Assembly (NCBI GenBank): GCA_024742935.1
Contig: JANSXN010000010.1
Location: forward strand, 1 to 55,293
Source of the DNA: Flavobacteriaceae bacterium
Lineage (GTDB): Bacteria; Bacteroidota; Bacteroidia; Flavobacteriales; Flavobacteriaceae
DNA length: 55,293 bases
Reading direction: 5' to 3'
This document shows, piece after piece, positions 18,160-26,623 of this stretch; the first letter of the stretch is position 1, and every line of letters begins with the position of its first letter. Below the pieces are notes generated by a model, which was not told the origin of the DNA, searched no databases, and saw only the letters and a program-made list of their open reading frames with translations. The position numbers and the translations under genes are program-made.

Positions 18160-19749
18160 TTAATTATTTATTTCTGTATAGTAGATATTTAACTTTACTT
18201 TATCATCAGGGTTTGATGGATTTGAACCGTGAAGTACTGTTCCTTGTGGTGATACCACATTTGCTGACGGAACACGTTCAATACCCAATGGAAGGGTATT
18301 TTGAAGTGCTTGTGAGGAGATGAGATTGATATTTTGACTCACAACCAGTCCCAATCTAACGTTAGTAGAATCTCTATTTATTAAATTGCTAATATGATTT
18401 GTGATTCTTAATCGGTAACTTTCACCTTTTTCATTTGCATCTCTTTGAAGTCTCCCCAGATGATTGGTTTTGAAATTTAGTAAATCATTTGGAGGAGTGC
18501 TATTGTCAAGCTGATAATCTACTAAAACTCGATTATTATTCAAATCATATAGAAAAATTCGTTCCGGCTCAGAACTTCCACCGCTTACAATGTTTTTATT
18601 AACTTTAAAAGTTAGGTTGGCTTCATTGATGATCCATTTTTTGGATCTCAGGTCCTCTAGTTCATCAGATATATTATTCCCGCTTAGGTCTTCCCCAAAA
18701 AGCTCTATAACCGTTAAAGTTCCGGCACCACCTTTTAAATATAGGTTTTCTGCGCCGGAAGTATTTGGGTTATTTAATAAATTTTCGAGTTCAGAGGGTA
18801 GGTTATTTTTAAAAGTATTGACATTGATTCCGTTTAAGGAGAGGTTTATTGATTCTTCAATTCTATCCTCTTCCATTCTTGAAGATTGCATTCTTCCAGC
18901 ACCTCCACCACCGGTATCGTCATCTTTTTCATATATCATCTCAATGCTGGCATTATTTAAATCCAGAAGAACCATATTCCCTTCATTGTTAATTGCCTCA
19001 GCGATAAAATAAATTCCTCTAAAATGATTTTTGAAATTGGTATTATTTAACAAAACGTCTGAACCTTCTTTGTCCAAGATTTTTTCTTTAAATAGTTGAA
19101 CAGCTGCTTCATTTAAATCTACTCTTAATCTTGGCGATAATTTTTCTTCATTCTCTTCTCCTTCATTAATTATGGGGGGTATATTTGAAGGTAAAAATGA
19201 ATCCGTTTCAAAAAGCAACTCGCCCAGGAAATTCTGAAAAATGGGCCCCTGATTTGAATAATAGAGTTGAGGTAAATCAAAACCAGAGGTGGGATCAAAA
19301 TCTCTTAAGAAAAACTGTGATTCATAAACAGATAATTTGATAGGATTTTCTCCAAAAATTGAGTCGAGGGTAAATGTTTGGTTTTCACCTGTGCCTTCAG
19401 CGGTGCTGAAGTAGGGAAGGTTTAAAATTACCCTTTTTATTTCAGGGTTTTCACCAAATGTGGGGTTTGTTTGGTTCAGAGTAAGTTGTGACAAGATACT
19501 AGACTCTGTAGTGCCATAAACAGGATCCTTATAGACACCTAGTTGATATGCAGGCAGATTGTTTGTTTGAACAGGGAACGCTCTTCTGCTGTAAGCCAGA
19601 ACAGAGGCCTGGTCATAGAGGTCAAATTCAAAGTTTGGATCTGCAATGATATCACTTCCCACAGAGTTAAAATCTTCTTGACAAGAAGTAACAATTAATA
19701 GTAAAAACAAGAGGGCAGATAGCTTGTACAAGGGATTTGTATATTTCAT
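18160..19749 (-). CDS. DUF4270 lipoprotein
   Basis: A 529-residue lipoprotein (lipobox VTSC, Cys23) of the Bacteroidota DUF4270 family: the start QEDFNSVGSDIIADPNFE and the LGVYKDPVYGTTES segment are characteristic. The remainder is mainly predicted beta strands with Asn/Asp-rich loops and ends in YTEINN. A short Gly-rich, charged insert (DTGGGGAGRMQSSRMEEDR) near residue 285 looks like a disordered linker. No function is known. The gene is tightly packed between the starch-synthase-like gene and glmS, an arrangement I recall as common in this phylum, which hints at a role linked to envelope or glycan supply. Confidence 0.85.
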   Translation of the reverse strand: MKYTNPLYKLSALLFLLLIVTSCQEDFNSVGSDIIADPNFEFDLYDQASVLAYSRRAFPVQTNNLPAYQLGVYKDPVYGTTESSILSQLTLNQTNPTFGENPEIKRVILNLPYFSTAEGTGENQTFTLDSIFGENPIKLSVYESQFFLRDFDPTSGFDLPQLYYSNQGPIFQNFLGELLFETDSFLPSNIPPIINEGEENEEKLSPRLRVDLNEAAVQLFKEKILDKEGSDVLLNNTNFKNHFRGIYFIAEAINNEGNMVLLDLNNASIEMIYEKDDDTGGGGAGRMQSSRMEEDRIEESINLSLNGINVNTFKNNLPSELENLLNNPNTSGAENLYLKGGAGTLTVIELFGEDLSGNNISDELEDLRSKKWIINEANLTFKVNKNIVSGGSSEPERIFLYDLNNNRVLVDYQLDNSTPPNDLLNFKTNHLGRLQRDANEKGESYRLRITNHISNLINRDSTNVRLGLVVSQNINLISSQALQNTLPLGIERVPSANVVSPQGTVLHGSNPSNPDDKVKLNIYYTEINN

Positions 19750-19776
19750 TATTTAAAAAAAGATAATAAGTGTTTA

Positions 19777-20583
19777 TTATAGAACTTTGGTGTTGTAAAA
19801 ATCGATATATGCTTCCTGAAACTCTTCTTTATTGTGAAATTTTAACACAGGTTTATCGATTTCTTTAAGAAAAGTTTCAAGTTGTGAGGGGATTTCACTG
19901 GATCCAATAATAACGGCATCAGAATTTTTTATAGCAATCTTCATCAGGTTAACATAAGAAGGGTCTTTTAATTCTACAATGTCTTCTTCTTCAATGCCAT
20001 CATACATTAATTTGATATTGACATCTTTGTCGAGAGTTCCTGTAAAACCTTGATTGTAAATTGAAGTAACAATTTTACTGTTTTCAAAAAGAGGCTCATT
20101 GCCATAATATTTTTTTAAATAGAGTGGCAGAAAAGAGGCAAGCCAGCCATGAACGTGAATAATGTCTGGAGACCAATTTAATTTTTTTACAGTTTCAATA
20201 ACTCCTTTAGCAAAAAAGATACCGCGTTCATCATTGTCGGGATAAAAAATACCATCTTCATCTGCATAGGTAGCTTTTCGTTTAAAGTAGTCATCATTTT
20301 CAATAAAATAAACCTGCATTCTTTCTTTTGGTATAGAAGCTACTTTAATGATTAGAGGCATATCAAGGTCATTAATAACAAGATTCATTCCCGATAAACG
20401 AATGACCTCATGTAACTGATGCCTGCGTTCATTGATATTTCCATAACGGGGCATAAAAATTCTTATTTGTCCATCTTTACTATTCACCGCTCTTGGCGCT
20501 TCAAACGACATCGAAGAAATCTCGGTCTCAGGTAAGTATGGTATTACTTCTGACGACACATACAAGACTCTTTTATCTTTCAT
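19777..20583 (-). CDS. Glycogen/starch synthase-like GT5 N-domain protein
   Basis: A 268-residue protein that aligns in outline with the N-terminal Rossmann half of glycogen synthase (GT5): VLYVSSEVIPYL at the start, GQIRIFMPRYG, ADEDGIFYPDNDERGIFFAKGVIE, and DIIHVHGWLASFLPLYL. It stops after IGSSEIPSQLETFL, so the second GT-B domain, which binds most of the ADP-glucose, is missing. The usual KTGGLADV loop near the N-terminus is also absent. It is therefore doubtful that it is a working synthase alone. The ATG at 20583 is preferred; an extension to 20676 is Cys/Asn-rich and crosses the promoter. It is first in the operon with DUF4270 and glmS. Confidence 0.8.
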   Translation of the reverse strand: MKDKRVLYVSSEVIPYLPETEISSMSFEAPRAVNSKDGQIRIFMPRYGNINERRHQLHEVIRLSGMNLVINDLDMPLIIKVASIPKERMQVYFIENDDYFKRKATYADEDGIFYPDNDERGIFFAKGVIETVKKLNWSPDIIHVHGWLASFLPLYLKKYYGNEPLFENSKIVTSIYNQGFTGTLDKDVNIKLMYDGIEEEDIVELKDPSYVNLMKIAIKNSDAVIIGSSEIPSQLETFLKEIDKPVLKFHNKEEFQEAYIDFYNTKVL

Positions 20584-20621
20584 AAATAATTTTTTATTCG
20601 AGTTAGGATTTAAAAAACACG

Positions 20622-20629
20622 CAAAATTA
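20622..20629 (-). promoter_or_regulatory. -7 box for the GT5-DUF4270-glmS operon
   Basis: TAATTTTG on the minus strand, 39 bases before the ATG. It lies back-to-back with the panC box; the two -33 regions would overlap the same 30 bases. Confidence 0.5.
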
Positions 20630-20660
20630 CGAAAATTTATGCAGATTGAACAGATTATAT

Positions 20661-20668
20661 TAAGTTTG
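20661..20668 (+). promoter_or_regulatory. -7 box of panC
   Basis: TAAGTTTG, 21 bases before the ATG at 20690. It lies downstream of the alternative ATG at 20639 and so supports 20690 as the panC start. Confidence 0.5.
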
Positions 20669-20689
20669 CAGCCCAATCGAAAATCTTAC

Positions 20690-21538
20690 ATGCGGGTATT
20701 CAACAACTTTAATGCCATAAAAGAGACCTTAACCTCCATCAATGAAGAAGAGGCAACAATAGGATTTGTGCCCACCATGGGAGCTTTACATGAGGGTCAT
20801 CTTTCCCTCATTAAAACAGCTTACGCTGAAAATGATTATGTTATTGTAAGTATATTCATAAATCCTACACAATTTAACAACCGTGAAGATTTTGATGCAT
20901 ATCCCAGAACTGTAGATCAAGACCTCAAATTACTTGAACAATTTGACAACAATGTATTGACATTTATACCGCTTGTTGAAGATATTTATCCAAATGGGAT
21001 TGTTTCCCAACATTTTGATTATGGAGGAATTGAAAATCAGATGGAAGGAAAATTCAGACCCGGTCATTTTGACGGTGTGGGGACCGTATTGACGTCTTTT
21101 TTTACATTGCTTAAACCAAATAACGCCTATTTTGGCGAAAAAGATTTTCAACAACTTCAAATTGTAAAAAAGCTTGTGCAAATTCAAAAATTTGATGTGA
21201 ACATCATTGGTTGTCCTATTTTAAGAGAAGCTTCGGGACTTGCTATGAGTTCCAGAAATAAACGACTTTCTGACAGCCAGCTTCAAGAATCAAGATTGAT
21301 TTTCAAGGTTTTAAAGTATGTCAAAGAACATTTTGGCACAAAAAATGATAATGAACTACTGCAAGAAGTTCAAAATGCTTTTAAAAACAATTCAGAATTG
21401 ACTTTAGAATACTTTGAAATTGCTGATGAAAGCACACTAAGGCCCTTGCAAAAAATTGAAAATAATAAAAAATACCGCGCGTTTATTGCAGCCTTTGCCG
21501 GAGAGGTGAGACTGATTGATAATATCGCATTAAATTAA
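20690..21538 (+). CDS. panC: Pantoate--beta-alanine ligase
   Basis: Joins pantoate and beta-alanine using ATP to make pantothenate, the coenzyme A precursor. The 282-residue protein shows the HIGH-like motif MGALHEGH (His34, His37), the pantoate site [20 protein letters not shown] and the MSSRNKRL signature. The start at 20690 gives the normal family length. panD follows after 13 bases and supplies the beta-alanine, although panD also has its own promoter within the end of panC. The gene is divergent from the GT5-like gene. Confidence 0.96.
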   Translation: MRVFNNFNAIKETLTSINEEEATIGFVPTMGALHEGHLSLIKTAYAENDYVIVSIFINPTQFNNREDFDAYPRTVDQDLKLLEQFDNNVLTFIPLVEDIYPNGIVSQHFDYGGIENQMEGKFRPGHFDGVGTVLTSFFTLLKPNNAYFGEKDFQQLQIVKKLVQIQKFDVNIIGCPILREASGLAMSSRNKRLSDSQLQESRLIFKVLKYVKEHFGTKNDNELLQEVQNAFKNNSELTLEYFEIADESTLRPLQKIENNKKYRAFIAAFAGEVRLIDNIALN

Positions 21539-21547
21539 TTATCTTTG
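21516..21547 (+). promoter_or_regulatory. Promoter of panD inside the end of panC
   Basis: TTG (21516-21518), 21 bases, TATCTTTG (21540-21547): a full consensus match that spans the panC stop codon. The G of the -7 box is four bases before the panD ATG (21552), so the transcript should be leaderless or have a leader of only a few bases. Confidence 0.65.
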
Positions 21548-21551
21548 CAAA

Positions 21552-21902
21552 ATGTTTGTACACGTTGTAAAATCTAAAATTCACAGAGTAAAAGTTACAG
21601 GGGCAGATTTGAATTATATTGGCAGTATTACCATTGATGAAGACTTGATGGATGCCGCAAATATAGTTCAGGGAGAAAAAGTTCAAATTGTTAATAATAA
21701 CAATGGTGAACGCATAGAGACCTATGCCATTCCCGGTCCCAGAAATAGTGGCGAACTTACTCTTAATGGAGCTGCAGCACGAAAAGTAGCTGTGGGTGAT
21801 GTACTTATTTTAATCACCTATGCGATGATGGAAATAGAAAAAGCAAGAACATTCAAGCCCGCTCTTATTTTTCCTGATGAAGAAACCAACCTTCTCAAAT
21901 AA
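21552..21902 (+). CDS. panD: Aspartate 1-decarboxylase precursor
   Basis: Pyruvoyl enzyme that makes beta-alanine from aspartate for pantothenate. The 116-residue proenzyme has the self-cleavage site at Gly24-Ser25 in YIGSITID, exactly as numbered in E. coli PanD, so Ser25 would become the pyruvoyl group. The N-terminal catalytic region [12 protein letters not shown] and the later [16 protein letters not shown] are also conserved. It follows panC directly and is followed after two bases by a flippase-like gene. The dependence on a PanM/PanZ-type maturation factor cannot be judged here. Confidence 0.97.
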   Translation: MFVHVVKSKIHRVKVTGADLNYIGSITIDEDLMDAANIVQGEKVQIVNNNNGERIETYAIPGPRNSGELTLNGAAARKVAVGDVLILITYAMMEIEKARTFKPALIFPDEETNLLK

Positions 21903-21904
21903 AA

Positions 21905-22870
21905 TTGAAAAAAAAAATAATTCATTTCCTGAAAATAGCCCTTCCTCTACTGTTGGGAATTTTCCTGATATGGTATTCTTATAATAAATTTTCTCCAGAA
22001 CAATTACAGGACATTAGAACTCACTTTCAGCAAGCCAACTATGGATATGTAGCGTTATCTATACTATTTGGAATTCTAAGTAATATTTCAAGAGCAATAC
22101 GATGGGGCTATTTGTTTGAGCCCATGGGGTATAAACTTAAGTTTTCAAATAAAATCCTGGCTGTTTATATCACTTACTTGATGAATTTGTTTATTCCAAG
22201 AAGTGGCGAAATCTCCAGAGCACTTGTGGTTAATAAATATGAAAATGTACCCTTTGACAAAGCTTTTGGAACGATCATTTCTGAACGTGCTTTTGATTTT
22301 TTCATTCTTCTTATTTTTATTGGAGTGACCATTAGTCTTCAATTTCCATTAATTTCCGGATTTTTTCAAGATGAAAATTTTGATTTGTTTCAAGTTTATG
22401 TTGCCATAGGAGTAGCTGTTCCTGTACTATTTTTAGCATTTTATTTTCTCAAAAAATCGAATTCAACACTCAGTCAAAAAATCAAAACCTTTATTTCCGG
22501 ATTGAAAGAAGGTGTTTTGAGTATCTTCAAAATGAAACAAAAATGGGCGTTTTTAGGACATACCCTGTTTATTTGGCTGATGTATATCTGCATGTTTTAT
22601 GTAATGATATTTGCGCTGCCTGAAACCTCAGGGATTTCAATTCCTGCTATTTTAACCGCATTTGTAGTGGGAAGTTTGACCATTGCTTTTACTAATGGAG
22701 GCTTTGGATCCTATCCCTTTTTTACCGCCGCACTTTTGTTGCTTTTTGATGTCCCGGAAACCGCAGGGACAGCATTTGGCTGGCTGGTGTGGACATCTCA
22801 AACTGTTGCAGTCATTATTTTAGGGGGGCTTTCATTTCTTTTGCTTCCGGTTTTAAACAAAGCAAAATAA
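21905..22870 (+). CDS. Flippase-like integral membrane protein (LPG_synthase_TM / UPF0104 family)
   Basis: A 321-residue inner-membrane protein with about eight hydrophobic helices. The conserved loops of the AglD2/MprF flippase-domain family are visible: NLFIPRSGEISRALV at about 90-105, ERAFDFFILL, and FTNGGFGSYPFFTAALLLLF near the end. It begins with TTG two bases after the panD stop; the next ATG is more than 70 residues inside, so TTG is the credible start. The family moves or modifies lipid-linked substrates; the substrate here is unknown. There is no catalytic lysyl-transferase domain, so it is not a lysyl-PG synthase. Confidence 0.85.
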   Translation: MKKKIIHFLKIALPLLLGIFLIWYSYNKFSPEQLQDIRTHFQQANYGYVALSILFGILSNISRAIRWGYLFEPMGYKLKFSNKILAVYITYLMNLFIPRSGEISRALVVNKYENVPFDKAFGTIISERAFDFFILLIFIGVTISLQFPLISGFFQDENFDLFQVYVAIGVAVPVLFLAFYFLKKSNSTLSQKIKTFISGLKEGVLSIFKMKQKWAFLGHTLFIWLMYICMFYVMIFALPETSGISIPAILTAFVVGSLTIAFTNGGFGSYPFFTAALLLLFDVPETAGTAFGWLVWTSQTVAVIILGGLSFLLLPVLNKAK

Positions 22871-22908
22871 TTTATACCTTTCCATCTTAAATTTTAAAGA
22901 ATATCATT

Positions 22909-24057
22909 ATGGCTAAAAGTTTTCTTTTTGCAATATGCTTGTTATTGGTTTCAAATCTTTCATCACAAGTGATATATGAAGAGTTTAATTCTACAAAACT
23001 TGGTGAAACCAGACAATTAAAGATACAGCTTCCGCGAAATTATGAAGCAAATACAAATAAGGTCTACCCAATTGTCCTGGTGCTTGACGGTGACTATCTC
23101 TTTGAACCCGTTGCGGGAAATGTAGATTACTATTCATACTGGGAAGAAATGCCCGAAGCCATTGTCATTGGAATTATGCAATCTGGTTCTCGAGACCGGG
23201 ATGGCTTCTATGATGACACAAATTTCTTTCCCACAGAAACAGGAGCCAATTTCTTTGAGTTCATTGGCCTGGAATTAATTCCATACATAGATGAAAAATA
23301 CCGGACAGCAAAATTCATACTTGCAGTGGGTCATGAGTTTACGGCAAACTTCATCAATTATTACCTCTTCAAAGACCCGCCCCTTTTTAATGGTTATTTA
23401 TCGCTAAGTCCAGATTTAGCTCCGTTAATGGAAACACGCATACCCGAAAAACTTGCCATGTCACCTCACAAAATATTTTATTATTTGGCAACGGGATCCA
23501 ATGACATTAAACCCATAAGAGAGATTACTCTGGAGTTAAACAAAGGAATGAGCGGCATCAATCAAGAAAATATACATTACTACTTTGATGATTTTGAAGG
23601 AGCTTCTCATTATTCACTTGTGGGGAAAGCGATTCCTGCAGCTTTAGAAGAAATATTTTCCATCTACAGACCCATCAGTAAAAAGGACTATGACGAGATC
23701 ATTTTAAAACTTCAAACCCCGGTTTTTGATTATTTAATTACAAAATACAAAACCATTGAAGACTTGTTTGGTTTTAAAACAACAGTACGTGAAAACGATA
23801 TCATTGCAATTGCTTCTGCCGCAGAACGCAAAAAGGAATGGGCCTCACTAGAACAAGTTGCAAAAATGGCTCAAAAGGAACATCCTGATAAGGTAATTGG
23901 ACACTATTATTTAGGACGCTTTTTTGAGGAAACCGGAGAGCCCAGAAAAGCCATGCGCACATACCAAGGTGCTTATGAACTTGACGAGGTGGGCTTTATC
24001 ACCATTGATTTGCTGCTTGATAAAGCAGATAAAATCAAACAAGATTTTGGATTCTAA
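22909..24057 (+). CDS. Exported alpha/beta-hydrolase-fold protein with substituted nucleophile
   Basis: A 382-residue protein with a signal peptide (about 1-20, LSSQ) and an esterase (Fes/IroE-like) alpha/beta-hydrolase domain to about residue 255: YPIVLVLDGDYLFEPV, IVIGIMQSGSRDRD and the region after it fit the family. At the nucleophile elbow, where GHSxGG is expected, the sequence is GHEFTA with Glu143 in the Ser position. The C-terminal 110 residues look helical and TPR-like (HYYLGRFFEETGEPRKAMRTYQ). It may be a non-catalytic binding protein. The stop overlaps the radA start (TAATG). Confidence 0.75.
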   Translation: MAKSFLFAICLLLVSNLSSQVIYEEFNSTKLGETRQLKIQLPRNYEANTNKVYPIVLVLDGDYLFEPVAGNVDYYSYWEEMPEAIVIGIMQSGSRDRDGFYDDTNFFPTETGANFFEFIGLELIPYIDEKYRTAKFILAVGHEFTANFINYYLFKDPPLFNGYLSLSPDLAPLMETRIPEKLAMSPHKIFYYLATGSNDIKPIREITLELNKGMSGINQENIHYYFDDFEGASHYSLVGKAIPAALEEIFSIYRPISKKDYDEIILKLQTPVFDYLITKYKTIEDLFGFKTTVRENDIIAIASAAERKKEWASLEQVAKMAQKEHPDKVIGHYYLGRFFEETGEPRKAMRTYQGAYELDEVGFITIDLLLDKADKIKQDFGF

Positions 24058-25418
24058 TGGCAAAAATAAAATCAGCTTTTTTTTGTCAAAACTGCGGAAC
24101 TCAATTTGCTAAATGGCAAGGACAATGCACCGCTTGTAAAGAATGGAACACCATCACAGAAGAACTTATTGAAAAACCGGAAAAAGTAAGCTGGAAAACA
24201 TCTGATAGTCCAAAACAGCGCACGGCAAAACCTTTAAAAATAAACGAAATTGATTCTTCTACTGAAGCCCGTCTCGACACAAAAAACAAGGAGTTTAACC
24301 GCGTACTTGGTGGAGGAATTGTCCCGGGTTCTCTCATTTTACTTGGTGGTGAACCGGGGATAGGAAAATCAACATTACTTTTACAAATTGCACTGCAAAT
24401 GCCTTATAAGTTGCTCTATGTTTCAGGGGAAGAAAGCCAGAAACAAATAAAAATGAGAGCAGAGCGCATCACTTCAAAAAGCGATACCTGTTTTATCCTT
24501 ACGGAAACTAAAACCCAAAACATTTTCAGGCAAATAGAAGAACTGCAACCGGAAATAGTTGTCATAGACTCCATTCAAACATTGCACAGTGATTATATTG
24601 AAAGCAGTGCCGGGAGCATTTCTCAAATTAAAGAATGCACCACAGAGCTTATAAAATATGCCAAAGAAACCGCAACCCCTGTTCTGTTAATTGGCCACAT
24701 CACCAAAGACGGCAACATCGCCGGTCCCAAAATACTGGAACACATGGTAGATACCGTGTTACAGTTTGAGGGAGACAGAAATCATGTTTATAGAATTTTA
24801 AGAGCACATAAAAACCGTTTTGGCTCCACACACGAAATAGGCATTTATGAAATGCTATCAGATGGTTTGCGTGAAGTGTCAAACCCCAGTGAGATATTAA
24901 TTTCTAAAAATGAAGAAGCGCTTAGCGGTACTGCAATTGCCGCAACATTAGAAGGCATCAGACCTTTGTTGATTGAAATTCAGGCATTGGTGAGTACCGC
25001 GGTTTATGGCACGCCTCAACGCACCACCACAGGATACAATGCCAAACGGCTAAATATGATTTTGGCAGTTTTGGAAAAGCGAGCCGGTTTTCGTTTGGGT
25101 GCCAAAGATGTGTTTCTCAATATTACAGGGGGCATCACAGTAGATGACCCGGCAATTGATCTCGCTGTGGTAGCTGCCATTCTTTCAAGCAATGAAGACA
25201 TTCCTTTACCAAAAGATATTTGCTTTGCTGCAGAGGTAGGTCTCGCCGGCGAAGTGCGACCTGTTGCCCGCATTGAACAACGCATCCTGGAAGCAGAAAA
25301 ATTAGGCTTTGCCACGATCATGATTTCCAAATATTGTAAAGTACCAAAAATAAATACAGGTATTCACATCCAAAAAGTTGCGGGAATTGAAGAAGTTGTT
25401 GCCTATCTTTTTGGGTAA
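24057..25418 (+). CDS. radA: DNA repair protein RadA
   Basis: RecA-like ATPase that drives branch migration in homologous recombination. The 453-residue protein has the N-terminal zinc finger (Cys10, Cys13, Cys24, Cys27), Walker A GEPGIGKS at 98-105, Walker B VVIDSIQT, the RadA-specific KNRFG at 252-256, and a C-terminal Lon-like domain (AKDVFLNITGG, DLAVVAAILSS, GEVGLAGE-type AEVGLAGEVRPV). All expected parts are present. The start overlaps the upstream stop by one base, implying translational coupling with the hydrolase-fold gene. Confidence 0.96.
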   Translation: MAKIKSAFFCQNCGTQFAKWQGQCTACKEWNTITEELIEKPEKVSWKTSDSPKQRTAKPLKINEIDSSTEARLDTKNKEFNRVLGGGIVPGSLILLGGEPGIGKSTLLLQIALQMPYKLLYVSGEESQKQIKMRAERITSKSDTCFILTETKTQNIFRQIEELQPEIVVIDSIQTLHSDYIESSAGSISQIKECTTELIKYAKETATPVLLIGHITKDGNIAGPKILEHMVDTVLQFEGDRNHVYRILRAHKNRFGSTHEIGIYEMLSDGLREVSNPSEILISKNEEALSGTAIAATLEGIRPLLIEIQALVSTAVYGTPQRTTTGYNAKRLNMILAVLEKRAGFRLGAKDVFLNITGGITVDDPAIDLAVVAAILSSNEDIPLPKDICFAAEVGLAGEVRPVARIEQRILEAEKLGFATIMISKYCKVPKINTGIHIQKVAGIEEVVAYLFG

Positions 25419-25474
25419 AATTGGGCATTCTCATGATATTTTAAGAAATTAGCATTTGTCAATAAAAGCACTCT

Positions 25475-26623
25475 ATGCAAACTCCATTTCAATCAAAACT
25501 TCCTGAGGTTTCTACAACCATTTTTACGGTGATGAGTCAATTGGCAAATGAACAAAACGCCATCAATTTATCTCAAGGCTTTCCGGGGTTTGAGAGCGAT
25601 CAAGCACTTATTGATTTAGTGACCAAAGCAATGAAAGAAGGCCACAATCAATATGCGCCAATGGCGGGGCTTTACGCTTTACGCGAAAGCGTTTGTAACA
25701 AATTAAACGTGCTTTACAACAGCAACTACAACCCGGAAACAGACATCACCATTACAGCGGGTGCCACTCAGGCAATTTTTACTGTGATTTCGGCTTGTAT
25801 TTCAAAAGACGACGAGGTTATTTTGTTTACGCCTGCTTATGATTGTTATGAACCTGCCATTGTGCTTCAAGGGGGTAAACCCATCACTATTTCGCTTAAA
25901 CTTCCCGACTTTTCAATCGATTGGAGTGAGGTGAAAGAAAAAATAAGCTCAAAAACTAGAATGATTATTATCAACAGTCCTCATAACCCAAGCGGGACGG
26001 TTTTGAGTAAAGAAGACTTATTGATTTTACAGGAATTGGTCAGTAATACCGGGATTTTGATTTTAAGTGATGAGGTGTATGAGCACATTATTTTTGACGG
26101 GCTGAAACATCAAAGTATCGCTCGTTTTCCGGAATTGGCTGCACGTTCTTTCATCACGGCTTCCTTTGGAAAAACCTTCCACAATACCGGCTGGAAAATG
26201 GGGTATTGTGTTGCGCCCAAAGCGTTGATGAAAGAGTTTCAAAAAGTGCACCAATTCAATGTTTTTTGTGTGAATCATCCCATACAAGTGGCAATGGCCA
26301 CTTACCTTGACAATCCCGAAAATTATTTGAGTCTTTCTTCATTTTATCAGCAAAAGCGCGATTTGTTTTTAGATGGAATTAAAGGTTCCCGATGGGAATT
26401 TATACCGGCTTCTGGGACTTATTTTCAATTGCTTTCTTATAAAAATATTACAGTTGAGAAAGATGTGGATTTTGCAAGAAGATTGACTGTGGAGCACAAA
26501 GTGGCATCGATTCCCATTTCAGTATTTAATAAGAAAAATGAAGATCCAAAAATGCTTCGGTTTTGTTTCGCCAAAAAAGAGGAGACCCTTAAACAAGCAA
26601 CTGAAATATTGAAAAAATTATGA
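25475..26623 (+). CDS. Methionine/glutamine-type aminotransferase (class I)
   Basis: PLP-dependent fold-type I aminotransferase, 382 residues, close in outline to E. coli YbdL and mammalian glutamine transaminase K/kynurenine aminotransferase. Visible motifs are INLSQGFPGFE near the N-terminus, NSPHNPSG, LSDEVYEHI and SFGKTFHNTGWKMGY with Lys233 as the PLP lysine. The stop overlaps the start of an omega-amidase gene (ATGA), and the two enzymes work in sequence in the glutamine transaminase-omega-amidase route, where methionine keto acid is re-aminated with glutamine. That pairing makes methionine salvage the best guess for its role. Confidence 0.88.
   Translation: MQTPFQSKLPEVSTTIFTVMSQLANEQNAINLSQGFPGFESDQALIDLVTKAMKEGHNQYAPMAGLYALRESVCNKLNVLYNSNYNPETDITITAGATQAIFTVISACISKDDEVILFTPAYDCYEPAIVLQGGKPITISLKLPDFSIDWSEVKEKISSKTRMIIINSPHNPSGTVLSKEDLLILQELVSNTGILILSDEVYEHIIFDGLKHQSIARFPELAARSFITASFGKTFHNTGWKMGYCVAPKALMKEFQKVHQFNVFCVNHPIQVAMATYLDNPENYLSLSSFYQQKRDLFLDGIKGSRWEFIPASGTYFQLLSYKNITVEKDVDFARRLTVEHKVASIPISVFNKKNEDPKMLRFCFAKKEETLKQATEILKKL

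Noticed and set aside
20639-20689. N-terminal extension of panC from an ATG at 20639
   Set aside because: It begins upstream of the likely panC -7 box at 20661-20668, and PanC normally starts close to the 20690 ATG.
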